A DNA stretch of 64,000 bases, taken from contig JBLWTG010000001.1 of the NCBI GenBank assembly GCA_048270225.1, positions 1-64,000 of the forward strand. The letters run 5' to 3'. The DNA comes from Allopusillimonas sp048270225 (GTDB taxonomy: Bacteria; Pseudomonadota; Gammaproteobacteria; Burkholderiales; Burkholderiaceae_B). Positions within the stretch are counted from its first letter, which is position 1. Every line of letters begins with the position of its first letter. The position numbers and the translations under genes were made by a program. This document shows, piece after piece, positions 42,653-51,894 of the stretch. The notes under the pieces are model-generated. The model had not been told where the DNA came from. It worked only from the letters and a program-made list of their open reading frames with translations, and ran no database searches.

Positions 42653-43504
42653 TTAATACCAGCCGGCTTCATCCAACTTTCGGGACAGCTGGTGGGCCTC
42701 TTTAAGCAGCAGATTGGCGAGCTCTGTACGCCGTGGCTCTGCCAGCCGGTTTGAGACGCTGGAGATGCTGATGCCCGCATAGCATATGCCGTTGTCGCTT
42801 TGCAGCGGGGCGCCAATCGCGACAACTCCGGGTAGCACGTCTTCGTTGTTGATTGCATAACCGGCTTGGCGAGATTGCAGAAGGGACGCCTGAAGCCGTT
42901 CTGCGGTGAGCGATCCAAACAGAGGGTAGCGCTCCGCATTAATCTCGATGATCTTCTTGACCTCTTCGTCCGGCAGCCCCAGCAGGATAGCCAGGCCGCC
43001 AGCACCGGATCCGAGTGGCCTGCGGCCGCCGATATCGAGTGTCCTGGCTTTGATGTGGAAGTTGCCTTCCAGGCGATCTATACAAACGCTGTCCATGCCG
43101 CTTCTGACCACCAGGAAAACAGAATCACCACTGCGATCAGCGAGATTGTGCAGCGCTGGTTGGCATATTTCTCTTAGATTGTGATACGGCGCGGCCGCCA
43201 AGCCCAGTTCATATACAACAGGCCCTAGCGTATAAAGCTTGCTCTGCGAGTTCTGGGACACCATGCCCTGGGACATCAGCCCTCGCATGATTCTGTGCAC
43301 GGTTGGTCGTTCGAGCTGCATGGCGTTGGCGATATCCACAAGCCGGATACCTTTTTCGCCGTAGGCGCTGATCTCTTTGAGTATGGAGACGGCGCGGCGA
43401 ATGCTTTGTGTTCCCGCCAGTTGGTCATGGGATGACAGTTTGGGTATTTTACTGGCCCGCTCTGCAGTCTGGGGGGCTTTGGGCTCAGATGGGCGCAAGG
43501 TCAT
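42653..43504 (-). CDS. IclR-family transcriptional regulator of the catabolic island
   Basis: A 283-residue IclR regulator. The N-terminal winged HTH at about 33-95 (SIRRAVSILKEISAYGEKGI, then LERPTVHRIMRGLMSQGMV) precedes an effector domain ending with GICYAGISISSVSNR. IclR proteins sense small catabolic acids or CoA-related metabolites. A perfect copy of the island palindrome lies 18 bp upstream of the ATG (43522-43535), implying autoregulation. Similar sites occur in front of most transcription units from 16.8 to 25 kb, and none elsewhere in the window was noticed. Activator or repressor mode is unknown. Confidence 0.9.
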   Translation of the reverse strand: MTLRPSEPKAPQTAERASKIPKLSSHDQLAGTQSIRRAVSILKEISAYGEKGIRLVDIANAMQLERPTVHRIMRGLMSQGMVSQNSQSKLYTLGPVVYELGLAAAPYHNLREICQPALHNLADRSGDSVFLVVRSGMDSVCIDRLEGNFHIKARTLDIGGRRPLGSGAGGLAILLGLPDEEVKKIIEINAERYPLFGSLTAERLQASLLQSRQAGYAINNEDVLPGVVAIGAPLQSDNGICYAGISISSVSNRLAEPRRTELANLLLKEAHQLSRKLDEAGWY

Positions 43505-43867
43505 AATCTCTTATGGATAAGTTCATATATTGGAATTATATATGTATTTGTGACTGCGCAATAGCTTTTAATGCTGCACTTAGCTCTGCCGTTCAATCGC
43601 TCAGGTGCTGTTTGTTACTGAGGTGTGTGCCGGTTAATAATATGAAATATATATTTATTTTTAATTTTCGATTCAACATTATTCTCTGACTAAGATGATG
43701 GTATTCACATTTTTATTTTCGGTAAATAGTCCATTATGCGGAGCTTTATCAGGAGAATGTGGTGGTCGCTATGGGGTTGTGTTTGTCCAGGTGCGGTGGT
43801 CGGGGTGGCGAGCTTCCCGCGCGGGCGCGTGCATTGCTGGCGCGCCCGGCCGCCCATGCTGCAGGCC
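43505..43867. other. Intergenic region between iclR and tal
   Basis: About 360 bp. The iclR-proximal side carries site 7 (43522-43535) and a further weak copy, AATAGTCCATTATGCGGA, near 43725-43742. The middle (43630-43720) is AT-rich. Open frames crossing the tal end have no recognisable family. No terminator with a U run was found behind tal. Confidence 0.55.
43522..43535. promoter_or_regulatory. IclR-type operator candidate, site 7 (autoregulatory)
   Basis: TTCATATATTGGAATTA is identical to site 3. It lies 18 bp upstream of the iclR start and so probably overlaps its promoter or transcription start. Confidence 0.65.
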
Positions 43868-44824
43868 TTATCCGCGCGCCTTGGCAATCAAGGCATCCAG
43901 CTCGATTGCATCGGCTGCGAACTTGCGTATGCCTTCGGCCAGTTTTTCGGTGGCCATGGCATCGTTGTTCAGACCTGTGCGGAAGGCGACTTCGTTGCTG
44001 GCCTGCCATTCGGGCGCTTTGTCGCGCGCGGCGGCAGGGTCGAGCTGGCGCTCGAGCGGGTCGTTGCTGCCGGCGAGCTCTTCGAGCAGGTCGGGGCTGA
44101 TGGTGAGCAGGTCGCAGCCGGCCAGTGCCCGGATCTGGCCGATGTTGCGAAAGCTGGCGCCCATGATCTCGGTGCGGATGTCATAGGCTTTGTAGTAGTC
44201 GTAGATGCCGCGCACGGATTTGACGCCGGGATCGTTGGCGCCGCTGTTGGCGGCCTCGTCCCATTTGGCGCCAGCGTCTTGCTTGTACCAGTCGTAGATG
44301 CGGCCGACGAAAGGGGACACCAGCTGCGCCTTGGCCTGGGCGCACGCGAGAGCCTGGGGCAGGCAGAACAGGAGGGTCATGTTGCAGTGCACGCCTTCGG
44401 CCTGCAGCGTTTTGGCGGCCTGTATGCCTTCCCAGGTGGAGGCCAGCTTGATCAGCACCCGTTCGCGCTCGACGCCGGCGCGTTTGTACATGGCGATGAT
44501 CTGGCGCGCGCGTTCGATGCTGGCCTGGGTGTCGAAGGACAGGCGGGCGTCCACTTCGGTGGAGACGCGTCCCGGGATGATCTTGAGTATCTCGTGTCCG
44601 AAGGCAACCAGAAGCTGGCTGGCGAGCTCGGTGGCCGAAGCGCTGCTGTGATCCGCGATTACTTTCTTGACGAGTTCGCGGTTATCTTCAAGCTTGACGG
44701 CCTTGAGAATAAGCGAAGGATTGGTGGTGGCGTCAGTGGGCTGGTATTTGCGCATGGTCGCAAAATCGCCGCTGTCGGCGACAACCGTGGTGAACTGGCG
44801 CAGGGAATCGAGCTGGTTGGTCAT
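43868..44824 (-). CDS. tal: Transaldolase
   Basis: A 318-residue transaldolase of the TalB class in the pentose phosphate pathway; it transfers a dihydroxyacetone unit. It has MTNQLDSLRQFTTVVADSGD, the signature TTNPSLILKA, the Schiff-base lysine in VLIKLASTWEGIQAA, and GRIYDWYK. Length and motifs are those of the E. coli enzyme. Met at 44824 gives the usual N-terminus; an alternative Met lies two codons upstream at 44830. It is monocistronic and divergent from carA. Confidence 0.96.
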   Translation of the reverse strand: MTNQLDSLRQFTTVVADSGDFATMRKYQPTDATTNPSLILKAVKLEDNRELVKKVIADHSSASATELASQLLVAFGHEILKIIPGRVSTEVDARLSFDTQASIERARQIIAMYKRAGVERERVLIKLASTWEGIQAAKTLQAEGVHCNMTLLFCLPQALACAQAKAQLVSPFVGRIYDWYKQDAGAKWDEAANSGANDPGVKSVRGIYDYYKAYDIRTEIMGASFRNIGQIRALAGCDLLTISPDLLEELAGSNDPLERQLDPAAARDKAPEWQASNEVAFRTGLNNDAMATEKLAEGIRKFAADAIELDALIAKARG

Positions 44825-45020
44825 GAGCATTTACACCGTATGAATCAGTTCAGGTCAGCCTTTACTGTACCTCACTGTGGATATTTTCCGAAGGATGCGG
44901 GCTGCCTGGGCGAGGATTTTTGCCGGAAAACGGAATAGCACCGGTGCGTTGCGTCAGCGCAGGACAGGCGGGGACGGGGCGCTGTATGGTGGATGTTATG
45001 CATGACGCCACAGGGGTATT

Positions 45021-45050
45021 TTGGAGAGAATAGGCGTCTCAAGGTATAAT
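45021..45050 (+). promoter_or_regulatory. Predicted sigma-70 promoter of carAB
   Basis: TTGGAG (45021-45026) and TATAAT (45045-45050) are separated by 18 bp. They lie 40 bp upstream of the carA GTG. The -10 is a perfect consensus. No attenuator or arginine-type operator was recognised in the 45051-45089 leader. Confidence 0.6.
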
Positions 45051-45089
45051 CGGAAGGTTTAATTCATGACTTTATAACCGGGGTTTACA

Positions 45090-46244
45090 GTGCTGCCGTC
45101 ACTCTTTTCCGAGGGGGCCAACGGGTCTTCTCCTGCAATTCTTGCCTTGGCGGACGGTACCATCTTCAAGGGTGTCTCTATCGGCGCCGATGGTCATTGC
45201 GTTGCCGAAATCGTTTTCAACACATCAATGACGGGTTACCAGGAAATCCTGACCGATCCCAGCTACAACGGGCAGATCGTAACCCTTACCTATCCGCACA
45301 TTGGCAATACCGGGGTTAACGACGAAGACGTCGAGTCCAACAGAATCCACGCCGCCGGCCTGGTCGTGCGAGACTGCTCCCTGCGCGTGTCGAATTTCCG
45401 CTCCACCCAGTCGCTGCCCGAATACCTGACGGCGCAAGGCGTGGTGGGCATCGCCGGGATCGATACCCGCAAGCTTACCCGTATCCTGCGCGAGAGTGGG
45501 GCCCAGGGCGCCTGCATTATGGTGGGCGACGACGCCGACCACGCCCTCGAGCTGGCCCGCAATTTTCCGGGCATGTCGGGGCAGGATCTGGCCAAGGGTG
45601 TTTCCATCAAGAACACGCTGCAGTGGAAGGAAGGCACCTGGCAACTGGGCGAGGGGTTCAGCAAGCCAAAAGACGCCAAATACCATGTGGTCGCCTACGA
45701 TTACGGCGTCAAGACCAATATCCTGCGCCTGCTGGCCGATCGCGGCTGCCGCGTCACGCTGGTGCCGGCGCAAACGCCGGTCCAGGACGTCCTGGCGCTC
45801 AAGCCCGACGGTTTGTTCCTTTCTAACGGCCCCGGCGATCCGGAGCCCTGCGATTACGCCATCGACACCTGCAAGGTCGCACTCGAGCGCAAGATTCCGT
45901 TGTTCGGCATCTGCCTGGGCCAGCAGATCATGGGCCTGAGCGTAAATGGCAAAACCGTCAAAATGAAAACCGGCCATCATGGCGCCAATCACCCCGTGCA
46001 GGACCTGGACACCGGCAGGGTGTTCATCACCAGTCAGAACCACGGTTTCAATGTCGATCCCGACACGCTGCCCAAGAACGTACGCGTCACGCACGTCTCG
46101 CTGTTCGACGGCACGCTGCAGGGTTTCGAGCTCACCGACGCGCCTGCCTTCTGTTTCCAGGGTCACCCTGAAGCCAGCCCCGGGCCACACGATATCGTTG
46201 TGCTCTTCGACAAATTCATCAGCCTTATGGCCGGTCAAAAATAA
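45090..46244 (+). CDS. carA: Carbamoyl-phosphate synthase small subunit
   Basis: A 384-residue glutamine amidotransferase subunit that supplies ammonia to CarB for arginine and pyrimidine synthesis. N-terminal domain: ALADGTIFKGVSIGA...FNTSMTGYQEILTDPSY. The class I GATase triad is C275 (FGICLGQQ), H359 and E361 (QGHPEASPGP). The GTG at 45090 is used; no ATG in range fits the family N-terminus. carB follows 9 bp downstream. Confidence 0.97.
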   Translation: MLPSLFSEGANGSSPAILALADGTIFKGVSIGADGHCVAEIVFNTSMTGYQEILTDPSYNGQIVTLTYPHIGNTGVNDEDVESNRIHAAGLVVRDCSLRVSNFRSTQSLPEYLTAQGVVGIAGIDTRKLTRILRESGAQGACIMVGDDADHALELARNFPGMSGQDLAKGVSIKNTLQWKEGTWQLGEGFSKPKDAKYHVVAYDYGVKTNILRLLADRGCRVTLVPAQTPVQDVLALKPDGLFLSNGPGDPEPCDYAIDTCKVALERKIPLFGICLGQQIMGLSVNGKTVKMKTGHHGANHPVQDLDTGRVFITSQNHGFNVDPDTLPKNVRVTHVSLFDGTLQGFELTDAPAFCFQGHPEASPGPHDIVVLFDKFISLMAGQK

Positions 46245-46253
46245 TTCAGTAAT

Positions 46254-49200
46254 ATGCCCAAGCGTTCAGACATACAAAGCATTCTCATCATTGGTGCCGG
46301 CCCCATCATCATCGGGCAGGCATGCGAGTTCGACTATTCCGGTGCACAGGCCTGCAAGGCCTTGAAGGCCGATGGCTTTCGCACCATTCTGGTCAACAGC
46401 AATCCCGCCACCATCATGACCGACCCGGAAACGGCCGATGTCACCTACATCGAGCCCATTACCTGGGAAGCGGTCGAAAAAATCATTGAGCGTGAAAAGC
46501 CTGATGCCTTGCTGCCCACCATGGGTGGCCAGACTGCGCTGAACTGCGCGCTGGATCTGGTGCGCCATGGCGTGCTGGCCAAGCACGGCGTTGAGCTCAT
46601 TGGCGCCAATGAGCACGCCATCGAAAAGGCCGAAGACCGCCAGAAGTTCAAGCAGGCCATGACGTCCATCGGGCTGGAGTCGGCCAAGTCGGGCGTGGCT
46701 CACACTATGGACGAAGCCTGGGATGTGCAGCGGCAGATCGCCGAGCAGGTGGGCACCTCGGGCTTTCCGGTGGTGATTCGCCCCAGTTTCACCATGGGCG
46801 GCACGGGCGGCGGCATCGCCTATAACAGCGAAGAGTTCGAATCCATCTGCCGCCGTGGCCTGGAAGCCTCGCCCACCAAGGAACTGCTGATCGAAGAATC
46901 CCTGCTGGGCTGGAAGGAATTCGAAATGGAAGTCGTGCGCGACAGCGCCGACAACTGCATCATCGTGTGCTCCATCGAAAACCTGGATCCCATGGGTGTG
47001 CATACGGGCGATTCCATCACGGTTGCGCCTGCGCAGACGCTGACCGACAAGGAATACCAGATCATGCGCAACGCGTCCATCGCGGTGCTGCGCGAGATCG
47101 GTGTGGACACGGGTGGTTCCAACGTGCAGTTCGCGGTCAATCCGCAGAACGGCCGCATGATCGTCATTGAGATGAATCCGCGGGTGTCGCGCTCTTCTGC
47201 GCTGGCTTCCAAGGCGACGGGCTTTCCTATCGCCAAGGTCGCCGCGCGGCTGGCCGTGGGCTATACGCTGGACGAGTTGCGCAACGAAATCACCGGTGGC
47301 GCAACGCCGGCCTCGTTCGAGCCCACCATCGATTACGTGGTCACCAAGGTGCCGCGTTTCGCGTTCGAAAAATTCCCCCAGGCCGATTCGCGTCTGACCA
47401 CGCAGATGAAGTCGGTGGGCGAAGTGATGGCCATTGGCCGCACCTTCCAGGAGTCCTTCCAGAAAGCCCTGCGCGGTCTGGAAGTGGGCGTAGATGGCCT
47501 GAATCAAAAAACCACCGATCGCGAAAAACTGCAGGTCGAGCTGGGCGAGCCCGGTCCGGAACGCATCTGGTATGTGGGCGACGCCTTTGCCCAGGGCTTC
47601 AGCCTTGAGGAAGTGCACAGCCTGACCAGTATCGATCCGTGGTTCCTGGCGCAGATCAAGGAAATCGTCGACATCGAACTGGCGCTTGAGCAAAAGACGC
47701 TGGCCGACCTGGATTTTGAAACCGTCTGGCAGCTGAAGCGCCGCGGCTTCTCCGATCGCCGCCTGGCCTTCCTGCTCGATACCACCGAAGCAGAGGTGCG
47801 CAAGCTGCGTCACCAACTGGGTGTTCGTCCTGTGTACAAGCGGGTCGATACCTGCGCGGCGGAATTTGCCACGCGCACGGCCTATATGTACTCCACATAC
47901 GAAGAAGAATGCGAGGCCGCGCCCACCGACAAGAAGAAAATCATTGTGCTGGGCGGCGGGCCCAACCGTATCGGCCAGGGTATCGAGTTTGATTATTGCT
48001 GCGTGCATGCGGCGCTGGCGCTGCGCGAAGATGGCTATGAAACCATCATGGTCAACTGCAATCCCGAAACCGTCTCTACGGACTACGACACGTCGGACCG
48101 CCTGTATTTCGAGCCGCTCACGCTCGAAGACGTGCTCGAAATCGTGTACAAGGAAAACCCGGTCGGCACCATCGTGCAGTACGGCGGCCAGACGCCGCTG
48201 AAGCTGGCGCGTGCGCTCGAGGCCAATGGCGTGCCCATCATCGGCACCAGCCCGGACTCCATCGACGTGGCCGAAGACCGCGAGCGCTTCCAGAAGCTGC
48301 TCAACAAACTTGGTCTGCGCCAGCCACCCAATCGCACCGCCCGCACCGAGGGCGAAGCCCTGGCGCTGGCCGGCGAGATCGGTTATCCGCTGGTGGTGCG
48401 CCCCAGCTATGTGCTGGGCGGCCGCGCCATGGAAATCGTGCACGAGCAGGCCGACCTGGAGCGCTATATGCGCGAAGCGGTCAAGGTCAGCAACGATTCG
48501 CCGGTGTTGCTGGATCACTTTCTGAACAATGCCACCGAAGTCGATGTCGATTGCATCTGCGACGGCGAAACCGTCTTTATCGGCGGCGTGATGGAGCATA
48601 TCGAGCAGGCCGGCGTGCACTCGGGCGACTCCGCCTGCAGCCTGCCGCCGTATTCGCTGCCGCAGGACATCGTGGCGGAGATCAAGCGCCAGACCGCCGC
48701 CATGGCGCGCGCGCTGAACGTCAAGGGCCTGATGAACGTGCAGTTTGCGGTTCAGGACGGTGATGTCTACGTGCTCGAGGTCAATCCACGCGCGTCGCGC
48801 ACGGTGCCGTATGTGTCCAAGGCCACCGGCCTGCAGCTGGCCAAGATCGCCGCGCGGGCGATGGCTGGCAAGACGCTGGCCGAGCAGGGTGTCAACCGCG
48901 AGGTGGTGCCGCCTTACTACAGCGTGAAGGAAGCCGTTTTCCCCTTCGTCAAGTTCCCCGGCGTCGATACCATTCTCGGGCCGGAGATGAAGTCCACCGG
49001 CGAGGTCATGGGCGTGGGCCAAAGCTTTGGCGAAGCCTTCGTCAAGTCGCAGCTTGCGGCCGGCGCCTGGCTGCCCGAGTCGGGCACGGTGTTCATCAGC
49101 GTGCGCGCGCAGGACAAGCCACGCGCGGTCGAGGTTGCCCGCGGCCTGAGCTCGCTGGGCTACAAGATCATTGCCACGCGCGGCACGGCAGCGGCCATCG

Positions 49201-49496
49201 AGGCAGCCGGTCTGCAGGTGCAACTGGTGAACAAGGTCACGGAAGGGCGTCCGCACATTGTCGACATGATCAAGAACGGCGAGATCGCGCTGGTCATCAA
49301 CACGGTCGAGGAGCGTCGCAACGCCATTGTGGATTCGCGCACGATACGCACGAACTCCCTGCTGGGGCGGGTCACTTTCTTTACCACCATTGCCGGTGCA
49401 AGCGCTGCGGTCGAAGGGCTGCAATATCTGCGCCATGGCGATGGCCTGAAGGTGTATTCGCTGCAAGACCTGCACGCCTCTTTGCCCGCGCAGTAA
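46254..49496 (+). CDS. carB: Carbamoyl-phosphate synthase large subunit
   Basis: A 1080-residue, full-length subunit. Two homologous ATP-grasp halves are seen: MPKRSDIQSILIIGAGPIIIGQACEFDYSGAQACK starts the first, and KIIVLGGGPNRIGQGIEFDYCC (about residue 562) the second. Each has its PTMGGQTALNCA / VQYGGQTPLKLA block. The C-terminal MGS-like allosteric domain (FISVRAQDKPRAVEVARGL, ATRGTAAAIEAAG) binds UMP/ornithine in enteric enzymes. It forms an operon with carA. Confidence 0.98.
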   Translation: MPKRSDIQSILIIGAGPIIIGQACEFDYSGAQACKALKADGFRTILVNSNPATIMTDPETADVTYIEPITWEAVEKIIEREKPDALLPTMGGQTALNCALDLVRHGVLAKHGVELIGANEHAIEKAEDRQKFKQAMTSIGLESAKSGVAHTMDEAWDVQRQIAEQVGTSGFPVVIRPSFTMGGTGGGIAYNSEEFESICRRGLEASPTKELLIEESLLGWKEFEMEVVRDSADNCIIVCSIENLDPMGVHTGDSITVAPAQTLTDKEYQIMRNASIAVLREIGVDTGGSNVQFAVNPQNGRMIVIEMNPRVSRSSALASKATGFPIAKVAARLAVGYTLDELRNEITGGATPASFEPTIDYVVTKVPRFAFEKFPQADSRLTTQMKSVGEVMAIGRTFQESFQKALRGLEVGVDGLNQKTTDREKLQVELGEPGPERIWYVGDAFAQGFSLEEVHSLTSIDPWFLAQIKEIVDIELALEQKTLADLDFETVWQLKRRGFSDRRLAFLLDTTEAEVRKLRHQLGVRPVYKRVDTCAAEFATRTAYMYSTYEEECEAAPTDKKKIIVLGGGPNRIGQGIEFDYCCVHAALALREDGYETIMVNCNPETVSTDYDTSDRLYFEPLTLEDVLEIVYKENPVGTIVQYGGQTPLKLARALEANGVPIIGTSPDSIDVAEDRERFQKLLNKLGLRQPPNRTARTEGEALALAGEIGYPLVVRPSYVLGGRAMEIVHEQADLERYMREAVKVSNDSPVLLDHFLNNATEVDVDCICDGETVFIGGVMEHIEQAGVHSGDSACSLPPYSLPQDIVAEIKRQTAAMARALNVKGLMNVQFAVQDGDVYVLEVNPRASRTVPYVSKATGLQLAKIAARAMAGKTLAEQGVNREVVPPYYSVKEAVFPFVKFPGVDTILGPEMKSTGEVMGVGQSFGEAFVKSQLAAGAWLPESGTVFISVRAQDKPRAVEVARGLSSLGYKIIATRGTAAAIEAAGLQVQLVNKVTEGRPHIVDMIKNGEIALVINTVEERRNAIVDSRTIRTNSLLGRVTFFTTIAGASAAVEGLQYLRHGDGLKVYSLQDLHASLPAQ

Positions 49497-49509
49497 GCGC
49501 GGCGCGTCG

Positions 49510-50301
49510 ATGCAACGCGTCTTCATCACCGGAGCGAGCAGCGGCATAGGCGCCGCGCTCGCTCTTTTTTATGCGCGGCGCGGCGCTCAGGTGGCGCTGC
49601 TGGGGCGGCGTGAGGATGCCTTGCTGGCTGTGCTGCGCGAGCTGCCGCCACCTGCCGCATCCGGGCCGGAGGGCGGGCATCGCGTGTATGTGGCCGATGT
49701 GCGCGACAGGCCGGCGCTGCATGCTGCGGCGGTGGACTTCCTGAAGGACGGACCGGTCGATATCGTGCTGGCCAGCGCAGGCATCAGCGTGGGTACGCTT
49801 ACCGAAGCCCTGGAAGATTTCGATGTGTTCGGTGCGGTCATGTCCACGAATGTGAATGGCACGGTGGCCACTTTCGAACCCTTTATCGCATCCATGAAGC
49901 AGCGAGGACAGGGCTGGCTGGTGGGTATTGCCAGCGTGGCGGGAGTGCGCGGACTGCCTGGCGCGAGCGCCTACAGCGCTTCCAAGGCGGCGGTGCGCTG
50001 CTATTGCGAGAGCCTGCGCGTCGAGCTCAGGGGCACGGGCATCCATGTGGTCACCATTGCGCCTGGGTTTATCAAAACTCCCATGACGGCGCGCAATCCC
50101 TACAAGATGCCTTTTCTCATGCCGGTGGAACGCTTCGTGGAGCAGGCGGCGGCCGTCATCGACCGGGGCAGCAGCTATAAGGTGATTCCCTGGCAGATGG
50201 GCATCGTGGCCAGGCTGCTGCGCCTGGTGCCCAACAGGCTGTACGACTATTTTGCTGCGGGGCGCAAACGCAAGCCGCGGCGCTCGTCGGAAGGCGGATG
50301 A
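49510..50301 (+). CDS. SDR-family oxidoreductase downstream of carB
   Basis: A 263-residue short-chain dehydrogenase: ITGASSGIGAALALFYARRG (cofactor), ASAGIS in place of the usual NNAG, IASVAG, and YSASKAAVRCYCESLRVELR (catalytic Tyr/Lys). It ends in a basic tail GRKRKPRRSS. It starts 13 bp after carB, so it is likely read from the carAB transcript. The substrate is unknown. Its link to pyrimidine or arginine synthesis is by position only. Confidence 0.85.
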   Translation: MQRVFITGASSGIGAALALFYARRGAQVALLGRREDALLAVLRELPPPAASGPEGGHRVYVADVRDRPALHAAAVDFLKDGPVDIVLASAGISVGTLTEALEDFDVFGAVMSTNVNGTVATFEPFIASMKQRGQGWLVGIASVAGVRGLPGASAYSASKAAVRCYCESLRVELRGTGIHVVTIAPGFIKTPMTARNPYKMPFLMPVERFVEQAAAVIDRGSSYKVIPWQMGIVARLLRLVPNRLYDYFAAGRKRKPRRSSEGG

Positions 50302-50375
50302 TTCAGGCTGGCAGGCCCCGCTCCCCGAGCGAGATGGCAGTCCTGCCGTGCGAAGGTTATGCGCTCGAGCGCTTT

Positions 50376-51881
50376 CTACTGCTCCACGGCCACGGGTATG
50401 ACGCGATGGATGGATCGTCCGGAAGCGTCGATTGCCACGACGACAGGCATGTTCTCCACCGTGAATTCGTACATGGCCTCCATGCCAAGATCTTCATAGG
50501 CCAGTATCCGTGCTGAGCGAACTGCCCGGGATACCAGGTAGGCAGCGCCTCCCACTGCAATGAGGTAGGCGCTGCCTGCTTTGCGAATTGCGTCGCGAGC
50601 CATTGGGCCGCGTTCGGCTTTGCCTATGGTGATCAGCAGCCCCGTGTTTTCCAGCAGGGCCGGCATGAACTTATCCATGCGGGCGGCTGTGGTGGGGCCG
50701 GCAGGCCCGACAGCTTCGCCGGCGATGGGGTCTACCGGGCCCACGTAATAGATCGCCCGTCCTCGCAGATCGACCGGCAGTGGTTCCCCTCGATGCAGGC
50801 TGTCGGCCATGCGTTTATGGGCGGCATCGCGTCCGGTAATCAGCTTACCGGACAGCAGCAGCGTGTCGCCTGCTTTCCAGTGGGCCACGGTCTCCTTGGA
50901 CAGCTCATCCAGATTGACGGGTATTCCACCCTGGACAGGCATGCCATCGGGAATGCCGGCCCAAATGGCCTGGTCGGGGGAGGGCAGTATGGCTGGCCCC
51001 GAGCCGTCCAGCGTGATGGATATATACCGCGTGGCGGCACAGTTTGGCAGGATCGCGACTGGGAGCAGCGCTGCGTGGGACGGCGCATGTTCGACCTTGA
51101 CGTCCAGTACAGTAGTGTTGCCGCCCAGGCCTTGGGCACCGATGCCTAAGGCATTGATCCGCTTATACAGCGTCAGACGCAAGGCTTGCGCGGCGTCCTG
51201 AGGACCGTGATCGGCGAGCTGCTGGATGTCGATAGGCTGGTAGAGCGAACGCTTGGCCATCATCATTGCCTGTTCAGGGCTTCCCCCCACGCCAACGCCA
51301 AGCACACCCGGCGGGCACCATCCCGCACCCATTCCGGGTATCTGGTCCAGGATCCAGTCCTCTACGGAATCACTGGGGTTGAGCATGGTATAGCGTGCCT
51401 TGACGTCTCCGCCGCCGCCTTTGGCGACGACGGTAAGTTCCAGGGTGTCGCCTTCGACCAGTTCCACATAGACGATGGCAGGCGTGTTGTCGCCCGTATT
51501 GGTCCGTGCGCCCAGGGGATCGCGAACCATGGAGGCGCGCAGCGGATTTCCGGGATGGGTATAGGCCAAGCCTACCGCGCGATTAGCCAAAGCCTGCAGG
51601 CTCGGCGTCGGACTCTCTGCGCTCCTGATGCAGGCATCCATGCCCAGACGGGCATAAACATGGACCACACCGGTGTCCTGGCATAGTGGCCGGTGTCCGG
51701 TTGCCGACATCTTGCTGTTTACCAGGAGCTGCAGCAGGGCATTGCGTGCAGGACCCGGGGCTTCCGTGTCATAGGCCCGCTTCAGCGCCTGCACGAAATC
51801 CGGCGGGTGGTAATAGCTGACGTGCTGGAGGGCTTCGGCGATGCTGGTTACAACATCCTGGGCGTCGATCTGGCCGCGCAT
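50376..51881 (-). CDS. Class I (iron-sulfur) fumarate hydratase / tartrate dehydratase family
   Basis: 501 residues, with alpha and beta parts fused as in FumA/FumB. [4Fe-4S] ligand cysteines are visible in PLCQDTGVVHV, GAGWCPPGVLGVG and LPNCAATRY. The C-terminal part has KLITGRDAAHKRMAD, YYVGPVDPIAGEAVGPAGPT and TAARMDKF. It catalyses reversible hydration of fumarate, though some relatives use tartrate or mesaconate. It is shorter than the E. coli FumA. It lies 13 bp after a Bug binding protein and in an operon headed by a fumarate-lyase enzyme, which suggests it consumes fumarate made there. Confidence 0.88.
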   Translation of the reverse strand: MRGQIDAQDVVTSIAEALQHVSYYHPPDFVQALKRAYDTEAPGPARNALLQLLVNSKMSATGHRPLCQDTGVVHVYARLGMDACIRSAESPTPSLQALANRAVGLAYTHPGNPLRASMVRDPLGARTNTGDNTPAIVYVELVEGDTLELTVVAKGGGGDVKARYTMLNPSDSVEDWILDQIPGMGAGWCPPGVLGVGVGGSPEQAMMMAKRSLYQPIDIQQLADHGPQDAAQALRLTLYKRINALGIGAQGLGGNTTVLDVKVEHAPSHAALLPVAILPNCAATRYISITLDGSGPAILPSPDQAIWAGIPDGMPVQGGIPVNLDELSKETVAHWKAGDTLLLSGKLITGRDAAHKRMADSLHRGEPLPVDLRGRAIYYVGPVDPIAGEAVGPAGPTTAARMDKFMPALLENTGLLITIGKAERGPMARDAIRKAGSAYLIAVGGAAYLVSRAVRSARILAYEDLGMEAMYEFTVENMPVVVAIDASGRSIHRVIPVAVEQ

Positions 51882-51894
51882 TCTGACTCCGTTC

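Noticed and set aside
46266..49547. 1093-residue open frame antisense to carB
   Set aside because: It exactly shadows carB in a GC-rich codon pattern, has no recognisable domain and no start context. Similar long antisense frames at 33714-35444, 23135-24586 and 11568-13427 were dropped for the same reason.
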